This document shows positions 51,347 to 60,465 of a DNA stretch of 64,000 bases, in pieces. The translations under genes and the position numbers were made by a program. The stretch's first letter is position 1. Every line of letters begins with the position of its first letter. This DNA comes from TMED14 sp002167805 (GTDB taxonomy: Bacteria; Bacteroidota; Bacteroidia; Flavobacteriales; Schleiferiaceae), in NCBI GenBank assembly GCA_965655795.1, contig CBFHHY010000005.1:62001-126000 (forward strand). The letters run 5' to 3'. The notes below the pieces were generated by a model. The model ran no database searches, was not told the origin of the DNA, and worked only from the letters and a program-made list of their open reading frames with translations.

Positions 51347-51429
51347 TTTTATTTTTTATCTTTCTTTTTTATTAATTCTATTATTTAATTTAATTGATTT
51401 AAATTGCTGATTTACAGCAAAATAAGTTT

Positions 51430-51452
51430 CAATATAGAAAAAACCTATATTG
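51430..51452. other. Inverted repeat between dinB and dnaE
   Basis: 8-bp arms CAATATAG / CTATATTG with a 7-bp spacer rich in A, in the 131-bp gap between the two polymerase genes. It could be an operator or part of a separate dnaE promoter. It differs in sequence from the palindrome before the repressor gene. Confidence 0.5.
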
Positions 51453-51477
51453 GCTTCACCAGGCCCCCATTGAATGT

Positions 51478-52689
51478 TTATTTTTTTCTATTAGCTAATA
51501 ATGGCGGACAGTCCCCATCAAAGGGATTTTCTCTACCTATGGTGTGCGAATCGAGGCCGCTAGCCCTAACCACACACCTATCACCATAGGTGTTTCTAAT
51601 TTTATCCATAGCATCACAAAGCTTTTCATCTTTACTACATGAATCAAATAAATAATACTGCCTCCCTCCTTCAATTAAACCACTGAGACTCACCCCTATC
51701 AATCTAATCCTCATCCTTCTGCTCAAAATTTGATTAAGCAACTCTTTCCCTTTCTTTATAAGGATTGAATCAGAATGAGTGTAGTGAATACTGGCTTGTT
51801 TGTTTTGAGTATGAAAATCAGCATACCGGATCTTAACACTAATACAGCTAGTCAGCTTACCGCCCCTCCTAAGCTGAAAGGCTAAATTTTCAATCATAGC
51901 CATTAAAATACCAGTCACTTTATTTAAATCCATGGTGTCTTGACCAAACGTTCTTTCTGTAGATATAGATTTTCGTTCAGTTGTTTCACAAACAGGAGTT
52001 TGATCAATGCCACGAGCTTTTTCCCAAATTACCTGACCATTTTTACCGAAAACAGTCAAAAGAGCGCTCATTGGCATTTTCTGGAGTGTTCCAATAGTCT
52101 GAATACCCAACCCTCTGAGCGCTTGATATGTCTTTGGACCTACCATAGGTATTTTTCGAACAGATAATGGTGACAAAAAATATCGCTCAAAGCCAGATTT
52201 AACGAAAATTTCATTATTAGGCTTAGCTTCGCCTGTAGCAACTTTAGATACTGTTTTGTTTACAGATAGACCAAAAGATATAGGGAGACCAGACTCTTTA
52301 ATAATTTTTTGTCGTAAGTCTGAAGCCACCTTGAGTGATCCAAAAAATTTATCCATTCCGGTTAAGTCAGCATAGAATTCATCTATTGATGTCTTTTCTA
52401 CAACGGGCAAATTCTCTTTGGCAATTTCTGTAACAATTTTAGATTGTTTAGAATAAGCTAAAGAGTTCCCTTTAATAACGACAGCCTCAGGACAAAGCCT
52501 TCTTGCTGTTTTCATTGACATCGCAGAGGCTATCCCATATGATCGAGCCTCATAGCTGCAAGCTGCGACAACTCCCCTTTCTGAAGTTCCTCCAATAATA
52601 ACAGGAATACCATTAAGTCGGCTATCTTGAAGTCTCTCTACAGAAACAAAAAAACTATCTAAGTCCATGTGTAAAATAGATTTGATCAT
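51478..52689 (-). CDS. dinB: Y-family DNA polymerase (DinB / Pol IV type)
   Basis: A 403-residue translesion polymerase: ILHMDLDSFFVSVERL with catalytic Asp9 and the following acidic residues, ACSYEARSYGIASAMSM, SIDEFYADLTG with catalytic Asp103/Glu104, PISFGLSVNKTVSKVATG, VGPKTYQALRGLGIQTIGTL (HhH) and a little-finger domain starting CETTERKSISTERTF. All catalytic residues are kept, unlike ImuB, which loses them. The C-terminal tail (NPFDGDCPPLLANRKK) may carry a beta-clamp or partner site. Lies 21 bp after the repressor gene: one operon. Confidence 0.93.
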   Translation of the reverse strand: MIKSILHMDLDSFFVSVERLQDSRLNGIPVIIGGTSERGVVAACSYEARSYGIASAMSMKTARRLCPEAVVIKGNSLAYSKQSKIVTEIAKENLPVVEKTSIDEFYADLTGMDKFFGSLKVASDLRQKIIKESGLPISFGLSVNKTVSKVATGEAKPNNEIFVKSGFERYFLSPLSVRKIPMVGPKTYQALRGLGIQTIGTLQKMPMSALLTVFGKNGQVIWEKARGIDQTPVCETTERKSISTERTFGQDTMDLNKVTGILMAMIENLAFQLRRGGKLTSCISVKIRYADFHTQNKQASIHYTHSDSILIKKGKELLNQILSRRMRIRLIGVSLSGLIEGGRQYYLFDSCSKDEKLCDAMDKIRNTYGDRCVVRASGLDSHTIGRENPFDGDCPPLLANRKK

Positions 52690-52710
52690 TTTTGGACCTA
52701 AAAATCTTTA

Positions 52711-53508
52711 TTAAGCTACATTTTTCTCTAGCGCAGAACGAAGTGATCTAACCTCTCTTTGAAGAACCTCTAATTGATTTATAATATTATCGCTTGAGTT
52801 CTGCTTGGAGAGATCAAATTGTATATTACCTTCTACCTTCCAAACTTCAAGAATATCTTCTACACTAACCCTATATGGTTTATAGATCGAATTATCTGAA
52901 ATAAGTTCGATCTCACCAGTCTCTATTATGTGGTTTTTTGCTCTTTTAAAGACAATGCCATCTTCCTGAGTTAAGAATATATATAACTCTCCCGTTTGAA
53001 TTTTCGACCAGTCTTGAAGATAGCTAGATATCAAGTATGACCCTGGCAAAAAAGGCAACATGCTATCTCCTTGTATTTGAAATACACGCCTAGTTTCTTC
53101 AGATGAAATTTCAGGCATTGGAAGTGAAAACTGAGGTAAAGCCTCAACAAAATCAATATCCCCATAGCCACCCAAATAACCTGCTGCCGCTTTTACAGGA
53201 ACAAGAGATACTTTTTCTTTATTTGTTTCTGAATCAATAGGAACCGCTAAGACACGTAACTTATTTCCAGCCAATCGATTATTGTCTTTTAAAATCAATT
53301 TAGATCCCCCTACTTTTCCAGAAATCATATCATCAATACTTAAATTAAATAATTTAGAAAATGCTAATAAGGATTCTATTTTAGGCTCAGCACGCCCCTC
53401 TTCATAAGCTCCAATTAAAGATCTTTTTAGCCCAACACGCTTTGCAAGCTGCTCCTGAGTCCAGCCGTTTAGCTTTCTCATAGATTTAAGTGTCTGATCT
53501 AATTTCAT
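52711..53508 (-). CDS. LexA-like self-cleaving repressor (XRE + S24)
   Basis: A 265-residue repressor. N-terminal XRE helix-turn-helix (GWTQEQLAKRVGLKRSLIGAYEEGRAEP, read in pieces, residues 15-42), a linker, then an S24 peptidase domain: the cleavage bond Ala109-Gly110 in KAAAGYLGG, nucleophile Ser149 in IQGDSMLPF and general-base Lys188 in GIVFKRAK. After DNA damage RecA* should trigger self-cleavage, as in LexA and phage CI. A C-terminal coiled coil (VLQREVRSLRSALEKN) may aid dimerisation. First gene of the repressor-dinB-dnaE set. Confidence 0.92.
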   Translation of the reverse strand: MKLDQTLKSMRKLNGWTQEQLAKRVGLKRSLIGAYEEGRAEPKIESLLAFSKLFNLSIDDMISGKVGGSKLILKDNNRLAGNKLRVLAVPIDSETNKEKVSLVPVKAAAGYLGGYGDIDFVEALPQFSLPMPEISSEETRRVFQIQGDSMLPFLPGSYLISSYLQDWSKIQTGELYIFLTQEDGIVFKRAKNHIIETGEIELISDNSIYKPYRVSVEDILEVWKVEGNIQFDLSKQNSSDNIINQLEVLQREVRSLRSALEKNVA

Positions 53509-53529
53509 ACGATTTACTATTTAAATTAG

Positions 53530-53564
53530 ATTACTAAAATAATTAGTAATTTTTAAATATCCAA
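53530..53564 (-). promoter_or_regulatory. Operator/promoter of the repressor-dinB-dnaE module
   Basis: A 21-bp palindrome at 53530-53550 (ATTACTAA, 5-bp spacer, TTAGTAAT) overlaps a promoter read on the - strand as TTG, 20-bp spacer, TATTTTAG (one mismatch to TAnnTTTG; -7 box at 53534-53541, -33 TTG at 53562-53564). The palindrome therefore covers the -7 box, 22 bp before the repressor ATG. This fits autorepression by the S24 protein, by inference from position and symmetry. Confidence 0.65.
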
Positions 53565-53592
53565 AACAAAAAGCGAATAGATATATTCTTTT

Positions 53593-54837
53593 TTAAGGAT
53601 TTCCAAAAGAATGATTAACAATGGAATGACCAGCAAGCCAAGCAGAGGTCCAAGCAGACTGAAAATTAAAGCCGCCGGTTAGTGCATCAATATCCATAAC
53701 TTCACCAGCGAAATAAAGGCCTGGAACTAGCTTACTCTCGAAAGTTCTAAAATCAATTTCATTCAACGCAACGCCACCAGAGGTGACAAACTCTTCTTTG
53801 TTTGTGCTTTTTCCCGTGACTTGAAACTCTGACTCTGATAATATATCACAAAAGCGCCTAATTGAAGGTTTGCTCAAATCAGACCAATTTGCAGAACTTG
53901 GTACTTTTGCAAAAAGACACAACGCTTTCCATATTCGTAAAGGAATATTAAACATAGAGTTAGAAATTATTCGTTTACGTTGAAAATCAAAATCCTTTCG
54001 AAAACCATTAAGCAATTCAAATAAATCATCATAATCCATGTTGGGGGCCCAGTTAATAAATACAGAAAAACAGTGACCAACTTCATTCATCCATCGAGCA
54101 CCAAAGGAAGATAGTTTAAGAACACTAGGCCCACTCAGACCCCAATGAGTTATCAATAAAGGACCTTCGGTCTCAAAACCACCAATCGGAACAGTAATTC
54201 TAACGTGAGGAATAGTGATTCCAGCCATATCTTTTAACCTAAGATCCCTTATATTAAAAGTGAATAAAGATGGAACTGGAGAAATTATTTTATGCTCTAA
54301 GGATTTTAATTCATCCCACAATTTCTTAGAACCACCAGAAGCAACAAGAACCTTATCTACAATTTTAGATTTACCAGAATCGAAATCAAGAAAAAATTCA
54401 CCTCGGTCTTTTTTTATGGATTTAACACCATGTCTTAATTGAAAATCAACACCTGACCTTTTAGCAAAATCTAATAAGCAGTCAACTATGGTTGAGGATT
54501 TGTCGGAAACCGGAAAAACTCTATTATCGTCTTCAATTTTCAATTCTACACCTCTATCTTCAAACCACTCCATGGTATCCCCACAACCAAATCTATTAAA
54601 AGGACCAAGCAATTCTTTGGAACCACGAGGATAATAATCTATTAATTCGTTAGGGTCAAAGCAAGCGTGTGTAACATTACATCTACCTCCACCAGATATT
54701 AAAACTTTACTCAGTAACTTATTTGACTTTTCAAAAACATAAATTTTAGCTGATGGTGATGCTTCAGCTGCTGCAATAGCCGCAAATACCCCTGCTGCTC
54801 CCCCACCAATTATTGCAATACTATTTGATTTGGTCAT
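53593..54837 (-). CDS. HI0933-family FAD-dependent oxidoreductase
   Basis: A 414-residue flavoprotein: IAIIGGGAAGVFAAIAAAEA (FAD dinucleotide motif) at 7-26, SGGGRCNVTHACFDPNELIDYYPRG (the HI0933 hallmark GGGRCNVTN with T in place of N) and a C-terminal TSGGVALNEIDFRT and GEVMDIDALTGGFNFQSAW. Members include BaiN and RdsA; the physiological substrate is unknown. ATG 54837 is taken as start; the frame continues upstream to GTG 54867. Same strand as the M14 gene upstream. Confidence 0.9.
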   Translation of the reverse strand: MTKSNSIAIIGGGAAGVFAAIAAAEASPSAKIYVFEKSNKLLSKVLISGGGRCNVTHACFDPNELIDYYPRGSKELLGPFNRFGCGDTMEWFEDRGVELKIEDDNRVFPVSDKSSTIVDCLLDFAKRSGVDFQLRHGVKSIKKDRGEFFLDFDSGKSKIVDKVLVASGGSKKLWDELKSLEHKIISPVPSLFTFNIRDLRLKDMAGITIPHVRITVPIGGFETEGPLLITHWGLSGPSVLKLSSFGARWMNEVGHCFSVFINWAPNMDYDDLFELLNGFRKDFDFQRKRIISNSMFNIPLRIWKALCLFAKVPSSANWSDLSKPSIRRFCDILSESEFQVTGKSTNKEEFVTSGGVALNEIDFRTFESKLVPGLYFAGEVMDIDALTGGFNFQSAWTSAWLAGHSIVNHSFGNP

Positions 54838-54875
54838 TATTTCTAAATTAGAACTTTTAAACGACACTTTATAGC

Positions 54876-55919
54876 CTAAATTATTTGACCAAGGCTTATC
54901 ATTTTTAAGTTTCCAACCCCCAATTTTTCATATAAACTGGGGGCTATTACCTGACCAGGAACTAATTCTCCTGAATACGAATTAGACTTACTATTTAACC
55001 AGTAAAAACGAGTCGTATCTGCGGGACCAACAACAACCCAGGAATAGTAATATTTTTGGCTTTTAACACCCTCCTCAAACTTAATTTCTACTTTACCAGA
55101 TAACGTTTCACATATCCAATCCAAAGCTGAGTTTGAATTTTGTTTTAGATTTAAATAAGAATCTGTTTTAAACGCTGAAGCTATATCAAATGAATTGTCG
55201 AGCTTTTCAAGTAAGTTTTTAAGACTATTTGAGACGTGAACCCTACTCCAGTCATCTATAGATATTCCAGTCTCAATTGTTATTGTAGGGATATTATTTC
55301 CCTGAAAATATTCACCAAATGCAGTAGGATAGAAACTATCATCAAAACGAGCTATACCCTTAGGGTAAATTTTCTCAAGTTCGTTAGACATCCAAGAACA
55401 AAACTTTCTAGAAATTAATTGGGAAGTCGTTTCTTTTGTCAAACTTCCCTTTGGGGATAGTATGGAAAACGAAGCTGGAACCTTTTCTCCTTCTGGAAAA
55501 AAACATGTTCTTTGGTCGTGAAGATTCAATGCTAATTTTGGTTTTTCACTTTTAACCCAAATTGATAAAGCTTTGCCCTCAGCTGTTTTTAGATCTCTAG
55601 CATCCCTATTAATATCCAAACCCTCTTTATTATGTCTTTGAAATAAATCCGCTCCATCCGGGTTGACCAAAGGACAAACGGCCCAGGATAGATTTAAATT
55701 TTTATTTGACATAATTCCTAACAATGCATTGAATCCCGTAGGTTCATTTCCGTGCATTAAAGACCATGCGCAAATATCAGTGTTTAAACCAGGCTTATTT
55801 TTAAAAACTAATATGTCTGACCCTTCAAAACTTTGGCCCACAGTTTCAATTGACCAAGAATTTTTTTTCGCAGTATCCAGCAATAGCCTAAAACGTTCTT
55901 TCGTGGGTAAATATCTCAT
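54876..55919 (-). CDS. M14-family metallocarboxypeptidase
   Basis: A 347-residue zinc peptidase without signal peptide: SLMHGNEPTGFNALLG gives the HxxE zinc pair near residue 66, GLDINRDARDL the NRDA substrate-binding loop near 99, LALNLHDQRT the third zinc His near 121, and TITIETG the catalytic Glu near 231. Cytoplasmic M14 enzymes of this size in Bacteroidetes are likely murein peptide or small-peptide carboxypeptidases; the substrate is not shown. It lies 38 bp before the HI0933 gene and is probably co-transcribed. Confidence 0.88.
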   Translation of the reverse strand: MRYLPTKERFRLLLDTAKKNSWSIETVGQSFEGSDILVFKNKPGLNTDICAWSLMHGNEPTGFNALLGIMSNKNLNLSWAVCPLVNPDGADLFQRHNKEGLDINRDARDLKTAEGKALSIWVKSEKPKLALNLHDQRTCFFPEGEKVPASFSILSPKGSLTKETTSQLISRKFCSWMSNELEKIYPKGIARFDDSFYPTAFGEYFQGNNIPTITIETGISIDDWSRVHVSNSLKNLLEKLDNSFDIASAFKTDSYLNLKQNSNSALDWICETLSGKVEIKFEEGVKSQKYYYSWVVVGPADTTRFYWLNSKSNSYSGELVPGQVIAPSLYEKLGVGNLKMISLGQII

Positions 55920-56050
55920 AATTCGATACTATAAAATTAGTCATCAATTCAAACTAAAATTTACTCTTGACGACTATTCTAATTTTAACTGTTTACAATT
56001 AAATTAAGTAAATTATTATTTTTAAATTCAAATTAGACGATGTTTGCTTA

Positions 56051-57001
56051 ATGAAATTAATTTTACCCTGGCTCCTTCTGTGTCCATTTCTTACTTTTTC
56101 TCAGTCCATTAACTTCTGTATTGGTAGCTGCGCTGAATTTACAGGCGAAACTCAGGATAGTATTTTTTACATTGTGCCTAATAGCGAACCTGATTTCTTC
56201 TTATGGCTTGGTGATAATATTTATTCCAATGAATCTCAATGGGGTGATTTTAAATCCATGAGAATGGCTTACTCAGCACGTCACTCAACCACTGCCATGG
56301 AGTATTTCTTCGATCAAATACCAATTCAGTATGCAATTTGGGACGATCATGATTATGGTCCTAATGATTCAGATTCATCATTTGAAGGAAGGCTGGTTAG
56401 TGGAAGGGCGTTCGAAAAAACCTGGATATCAACCCCGCTGAATATTGAGAAATATGGAGATATAAGGTGGAAAATGAGAAAGGGTGAGGCAGGATTTGTT
56501 TGCCTTGACAATAGAACACATCGCGGACCTAAAGGAACACAAGTTTTAGGAGCTAATCAACTAAAATGGTTAGAAGAAACACTAAGAGAATATGAAGACA
56601 TGAGGGTTGTTTTTATTGCTATTGGGTCCCAAGTTCTAAATAGCGCGCGTGTCTATGAGAACTATTCCAGATTCCCCGAGGAAAGAAATAAACTTCTGGA
56701 TATTTGCTCAAGAACACGCTCTCAAATAGTATTTCTTACAGGAGATCGCCATCATGGAGAAATCAATGAAAAGGCTTACAAAAACATAAAATTTATTGAA
56801 ATTACTAGCTCACCATTAACATCCTCAACTCATCTACCAAGCAAAAAAGAATTGAAACGAAACGTGAATCTTGTTGATGGGTCTATATTAAGCACGAATC
56901 ATTTTAATAGAATTTCATTAAATGAAAATATCCTATTAACTGAGTTTATAAATTCTAAGGGCGATATTGTATTTCGTCGCAAGTGGAATATTGATAAGTA
57001 G
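56051..57001 (+). CDS. PhoD-like alkaline phosphatase family protein
   Basis: A 316-residue secreted metallophosphoesterase: signal peptide (ending FSQSI), FCIGSCAEF, FFLWLGDNIYSNESQ (metal ligands in LGDNIY) near residue 60, YAIWDDHDYGPNDSDS (DDHDYG) near 97, and IVFLTGDRHHGEI near 238. This is the compact PhoD core found in Bacteroidetes phosphodiesterases/phosphatases. It could release phosphate from phosphoesters outside the inner membrane. Confidence 0.9.
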   Translation: MKLILPWLLLCPFLTFSQSINFCIGSCAEFTGETQDSIFYIVPNSEPDFFLWLGDNIYSNESQWGDFKSMRMAYSARHSTTAMEYFFDQIPIQYAIWDDHDYGPNDSDSSFEGRLVSGRAFEKTWISTPLNIEKYGDIRWKMRKGEAGFVCLDNRTHRGPKGTQVLGANQLKWLEETLREYEDMRVVFIAIGSQVLNSARVYENYSRFPEERNKLLDICSRTRSQIVFLTGDRHHGEINEKAYKNIKFIEITSSPLTSSTHLPSKKELKRNVNLVDGSILSTNHFNRISLNENILLTEFINSKGDIVFRRKWNIDK

Positions 57002-57057
57002 AAATAGTTTCTTTGGCCTTATTTTAAACTACTTTATGTAATTATTGTTACAAGTGC

Positions 57058-57519
57058 ATGTATTCAATCTATCGTGAACAGCATTTGCCGATTTCAATCG
57101 AAGAAGCATGGGATTTTTTTTCAAACCCATCAAACCTTTCGAGAATAACCCCAAATAACCTTGGCTTTCAGGTTCTAGGTGATACACCTGAATCCATGTA
57201 TCCTGGGTTATTTATTCACTACAAGGTCTCTCCATTATTTGGAATACCTCTTCGGTGGACCACTGAAATAACCCATGTAGAACCCTGTAAATACTTTGTA
57301 GATGAGCAGCGCGTTGGACCCTACTCTATTTGGCACCACGAACATTTCTTTGAAAAAACAAAGGACGGGGTTTTTATGAAAGACCATGTTCATTATAAGA
57401 TGCCATTAGGCCTTCTAGGAAGAATAGTGCACCCACTCATTGTAAAACCAAGGCTAAATGAGATATTTAACTATAGATTTGATGTAGCGGAAAAAATATT
57501 TTCTTCGAATTTAAAATGA
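57058..57519 (+). CDS. SRPBCC-family protein
   Basis: A 153-residue protein: QHLPISIEEAWDFFSNPSNLSRITP, PLRWTTEITHVEPCKYFVDEQ, FEKTKDGVFMKDHVHYKMP, typical of the SRPBCC group often annotated as cell-division inhibitor or ligand-binding proteins. First of three overlapping genes (57058-58621); its stop overlaps the next start by 4 bp. Confidence 0.82.
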   Translation: MYSIYREQHLPISIEEAWDFFSNPSNLSRITPNNLGFQVLGDTPESMYPGLFIHYKVSPLFGIPLRWTTEITHVEPCKYFVDEQRVGPYSIWHHEHFFEKTKDGVFMKDHVHYKMPLGLLGRIVHPLIVKPRLNEIFNYRFDVAEKIFSSNLK

Positions 57520-57962
57520 GCCAGAAAAAGCCAATAATTAAAGTTAATCCGATTGACGCTGAAAAAGTTTCAGAAAAACCCAGCGCCCTGGAGTACCCTC
57601 ATCACGTAGGTAGCGCTCCGATTAAAATGAATAATGAAACGGCTCAGCGATCTGCAGCTATTACCGCGATGAACCTTCAAACCGATCAGCAATTAATTCA
57701 GATTAAGTCACAGATTGAGCTTCTTGCGAACCAAGTAAAAGAAATTCAAAAAAGGAAGCAAATATCTCAATGGATTTATAGTGCAAAAATAAGATTTAAG
57801 CCAGAGGTTAATCACATATATCACCTATACTTAAACTCTGATAACGAACATGTTTTATCATTAATTAGCCCAGAAGAATTTAATTCCTCGCAAAGGAATT
57901 TAGGAGAGTTTGTGAATACAGTCAAACTAATGGGGGATCATACTTGGCAGATAATAAAATGA
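57516..57962 (+). CDS. DUF2452 protein
   Basis: A 148-residue soluble protein: EYPHHVGSAPIKMNNETAQR, a coiled-coil stretch (QQLIQIKSQIELLANQVKEIQ) and RFKPEVNHIYHLYLN, matching DUF2452. Function unknown. Translationally coupled on both sides by 4-bp overlaps with the SRPBCC and hydrolase genes. Confidence 0.8.
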   Translation: MSQKKPIIKVNPIDAEKVSEKPSALEYPHHVGSAPIKMNNETAQRSAAITAMNLQTDQQLIQIKSQIELLANQVKEIQKRKQISQWIYSAKIRFKPEVNHIYHLYLNSDNEHVLSLISPEEFNSSQRNLGEFVNTVKLMGDHTWQIIK

Positions 57963-58621
57963 TTTCTGACCCCATAGCCTTTAATCACTCATTGTTAAAT
58001 GGAAAGGGTGATAACCGAAATGATCTACAAGAGATTTGGCTTCTTCACGGGTATGCAAGCAATGAGGCCGACTTATACGCCTTAGAGTCATACTTTGGAG
58101 ATAAATATTTGATTAGATCTCTAAGAGCCACTCATAGCCTTCCTACAGGTGGTTTTGCATGGTATGGATTAGATTTCGATATTAACGGACTAAAGAAAAG
58201 TAATCTCCAAGAGGCTCAAGATTCAATAAATAGAATCAAGGATGCTCTAAATTGGCACAAAATAACTCACCCAAACTCTCCCCGGCCCATTCTTTTGGGT
58301 TTTTCGCAAGGAGGTATATTGGCGAATGCACTAGGCTATTGCCTTTCTGATGAATTAAGTGCAGTTGTCTCAATAGCAAGTTACTTTCCCCTTGAATGGG
58401 ACTTTTTAAAACAACTTTGTAATCAAGTCAAATATTTCGCGGCTGTTGGAACAGAAGATATTGTTGTCCCTGCAGAGAAATCATTACCATCATATAAAAA
58501 AGCACAAAATAATCATGGTATTGACCTGCAAGTAAAAACTTATCCAATGCCTCACACAATTAGTCAGGCCTGCTTTTCAGATGTCCTGAGATTTATTACT
58601 GAAAGAAATAAAATCAGCTAA
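57959..58621 (+). CDS. Phospholipase/carboxylesterase-type alpha/beta hydrolase
   Basis: A 220-residue hydrolase: EIWLLHGYASNEADLYALES, RATHSLPTGGFAWYGLDFD, ILLGFSQGGILANALG (nucleophile Ser in GFSQGG near 112), TEDIVVPAE (catalytic Asp) and PMPHTISQAC (catalytic His). This is the YpfH/carboxylesterase family. ATG 57959 overlaps the DUF2452 stop (ATGA); the frame is also open from TTG 57944. Confidence 0.88.
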   Translation: MISDPIAFNHSLLNGKGDNRNDLQEIWLLHGYASNEADLYALESYFGDKYLIRSLRATHSLPTGGFAWYGLDFDINGLKKSNLQEAQDSINRIKDALNWHKITHPNSPRPILLGFSQGGILANALGYCLSDELSAVVSIASYFPLEWDFLKQLCNQVKYFAAVGTEDIVVPAEKSLPSYKKAQNNHGIDLQVKTYPMPHTISQACFSDVLRFITERNKIS

Positions 58622-59202
58622 ATTTCGATAATTCCTTTTCTCCACTTTTGATAACCCCAAAAGCTCATTATTAGAAGTAAAAAAGAATAGCATGCATATA
58701 TCTCAAACCCTCTGTTAAAAAAAAGAAATATTGTTGATCCATTGACACACATCCAAACAAACCAATTTTCAATAATTCTTTGAGCTTGCCAAATAGTGGC
58801 AAGGATAGAAAGTGAAGCTATAACGCAATCTGTATAAGGTAGTGGGTTATTTGTTAATAAATCCATTATATAGCCTGAAATCAATGCAAATATGAGAATC
58901 AAGGGTATTGATGAAACTTGATCTATAGAAATTCGATAATCTTTTTTCAACCTTCTTAGCTTGGGTGCGTTTGAAGTGTTTCTCCATCTCAACCAGCCAT
59001 AGATAGCCAATCCAGAATAAAAAATATTCAAAGCGGCTTCAGCATATAATGCATCAAAAAAAAACAAAAAAACAGCTAGAAAACAACCAAAGAACCCAGA
59101 TAACCATGCCCAAATCTTTTGATTGGCTATTCCAATAACAAATATTGTATTGAAAAGGACGGACAGAAATTCCAATCCTGTAAGGCTATAATTAATTGCC
59201 AT
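58618..59202 (-). CDS. pnuC: Nicotinamide riboside transporter PnuC
   Basis: A 194-residue membrane protein with seven hydrophobic segments and the PnuC signatures NIFYSGLAIYGWLRWR near residue 59, LTNNPLPYTDCVIASLSILATIWQAQR (in pieces: NPLPYTD, WQAQR) and NWFVWMCVNGSTIFLFF. It brings nicotinamide riboside into the cell for NAD synthesis. It starts 17 bp downstream of sucC on the same strand. A NadR-like kinase candidate lies at 40070. Confidence 0.92.
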   Translation of the reverse strand: MAINYSLTGLEFLSVLFNTIFVIGIANQKIWAWLSGFFGCFLAVFLFFFDALYAEAALNIFYSGLAIYGWLRWRNTSNAPKLRRLKKDYRISIDQVSSIPLILIFALISGYIMDLLTNNPLPYTDCVIASLSILATIWQAQRIIENWFVWMCVNGSTIFLFFNRGFEIYACYSFLLLIMSFWGYQKWRKGIIEI

Positions 59203-59218
59203 TGATTATTTTGAATAT

Positions 59219-60409
59219 TTAATCAATAAGCTCGCTTACTAAATTAGAAGCATCTTCTAGGCCAATAGCAGAATATACTTTTAGATCACTATTATCAATT
59301 AAATCTTTTGCCTCTTTAGCATTCGTTCCTTGAAGTCTAATGATAATTGGTACAGGTATCTCCCCTATTGAGCGATATGCATCCACAATCCCTTGAGCAA
59401 CTCTATCACACCTTACTATTCCGCCAAAAATATTTACTAAAATTGCTTTGACATTTGAATCCTCGAGAATAATCCTAAACGCTTTTTCAACTCTTTCGGC
59501 ATCTGCAGTGCCTCCGACATCCAGGAAATTAGCTGGGTTCCCTCCTGCCATTTTTATAATATCCATTGTAGCCATAGCTAATCCGGCTCCATTGACCATA
59601 CATCCTACATTTCCATCGAGTTTAACAAAGTTAAGTCCTGCCTGATCTGCCTTAACTTCTGTAGCGTCTTCCTCTCTTAAGTCTCTTAAGTCTGCCAAGT
59701 CTTTATGGCGAAAGAGGGCATTGTCATCTAGCGATACTTTAGCATCGACAGCCATTATTTTATTATCGCTTGTTTTTAAAACTGGGTTAATTTCAAAGAG
59801 CGAGGCGTCTATACCTTCGTATGCCTTAACAAGGTTTTTCACAAATGAGACCATTTCTTTAATAGCAATTCCAGTTAAGTTTAAATTAAAAGCAACTCGT
59901 CGCGCCTGATAATCCTGCAATCCGACAGAGGGATCAATTTTTTCAGTAAATATTTTCTCGGGGTTATTTTCAGCGACATATTCAATATCCATTCCGCCTT
60001 CAGGGCTATACATCAACATATTGATACCAAGCTTTCTGTCCAATAAAATACTCATGTAATATTCCTCCGTATCAAACTCACCTGGATAATAGACATCTTC
60101 AGCAATTAAAACCTGATTTACCTTCTTTCCATTGGCATTGGTTTGCGGCGTAATTAGTTGCATTCCTATAATCTCTGATGATAATTTTGATACATCATCT
60201 AGAGATTTTGCGAGCTTTACACCTCCACCTTTTCCTCTACCACCGGCATGAACTTGAGCCTTTACAACATACCACTCTGTTCCTGTGTCTGAATTGAGCT
60301 TTTCTGCTGCAGAAACGGCATCTTTTGGGGAAGAAGCAACAATTCCTCGCTGAATACGAACCCCATATGAAGCTAAAATTTCCTTTCCTTGATACTCGTG
60401 AAGATTCAT
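59219..60409 (-). CDS. sucC: Succinate-CoA ligase, beta subunit
   Basis: A 396-residue ATP-grasp subunit: MNLHEYQGKEILASYGV, KAQVHAGGRGKGGGVKL, AEDVYYPGEFDTEEYY, LFEINPVLKTSDNKIMAVDAKVSLDDNALFRHKDL (in pieces), NGAGLAMATMDIIKMAGG and FLDVGGTADAERVEKAF. It carries the nucleotide-binding domain of the TCA-cycle enzyme. The frame opens upstream, but ATG 60409 begins the conserved N-terminus. Its partner sucD is 26 kb away. Confidence 0.96.
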   Translation of the reverse strand: MNLHEYQGKEILASYGVRIQRGIVASSPKDAVSAAEKLNSDTGTEWYVVKAQVHAGGRGKGGGVKLAKSLDDVSKLSSEIIGMQLITPQTNANGKKVNQVLIAEDVYYPGEFDTEEYYMSILLDRKLGINMLMYSPEGGMDIEYVAENNPEKIFTEKIDPSVGLQDYQARRVAFNLNLTGIAIKEMVSFVKNLVKAYEGIDASLFEINPVLKTSDNKIMAVDAKVSLDDNALFRHKDLADLRDLREEDATEVKADQAGLNFVKLDGNVGCMVNGAGLAMATMDIIKMAGGNPANFLDVGGTADAERVEKAFRIILEDSNVKAILVNIFGGIVRCDRVAQGIVDAYRSIGEIPVPIIIRLQGTNAKEAKDLIDNSDLKVYSAIGLEDASNLVSELID

Positions 60410-60465
60410 TTTTTTATTAAGAATTGAATTAATCAAGCAAATGTACTTATGATCTGATCTAAATC

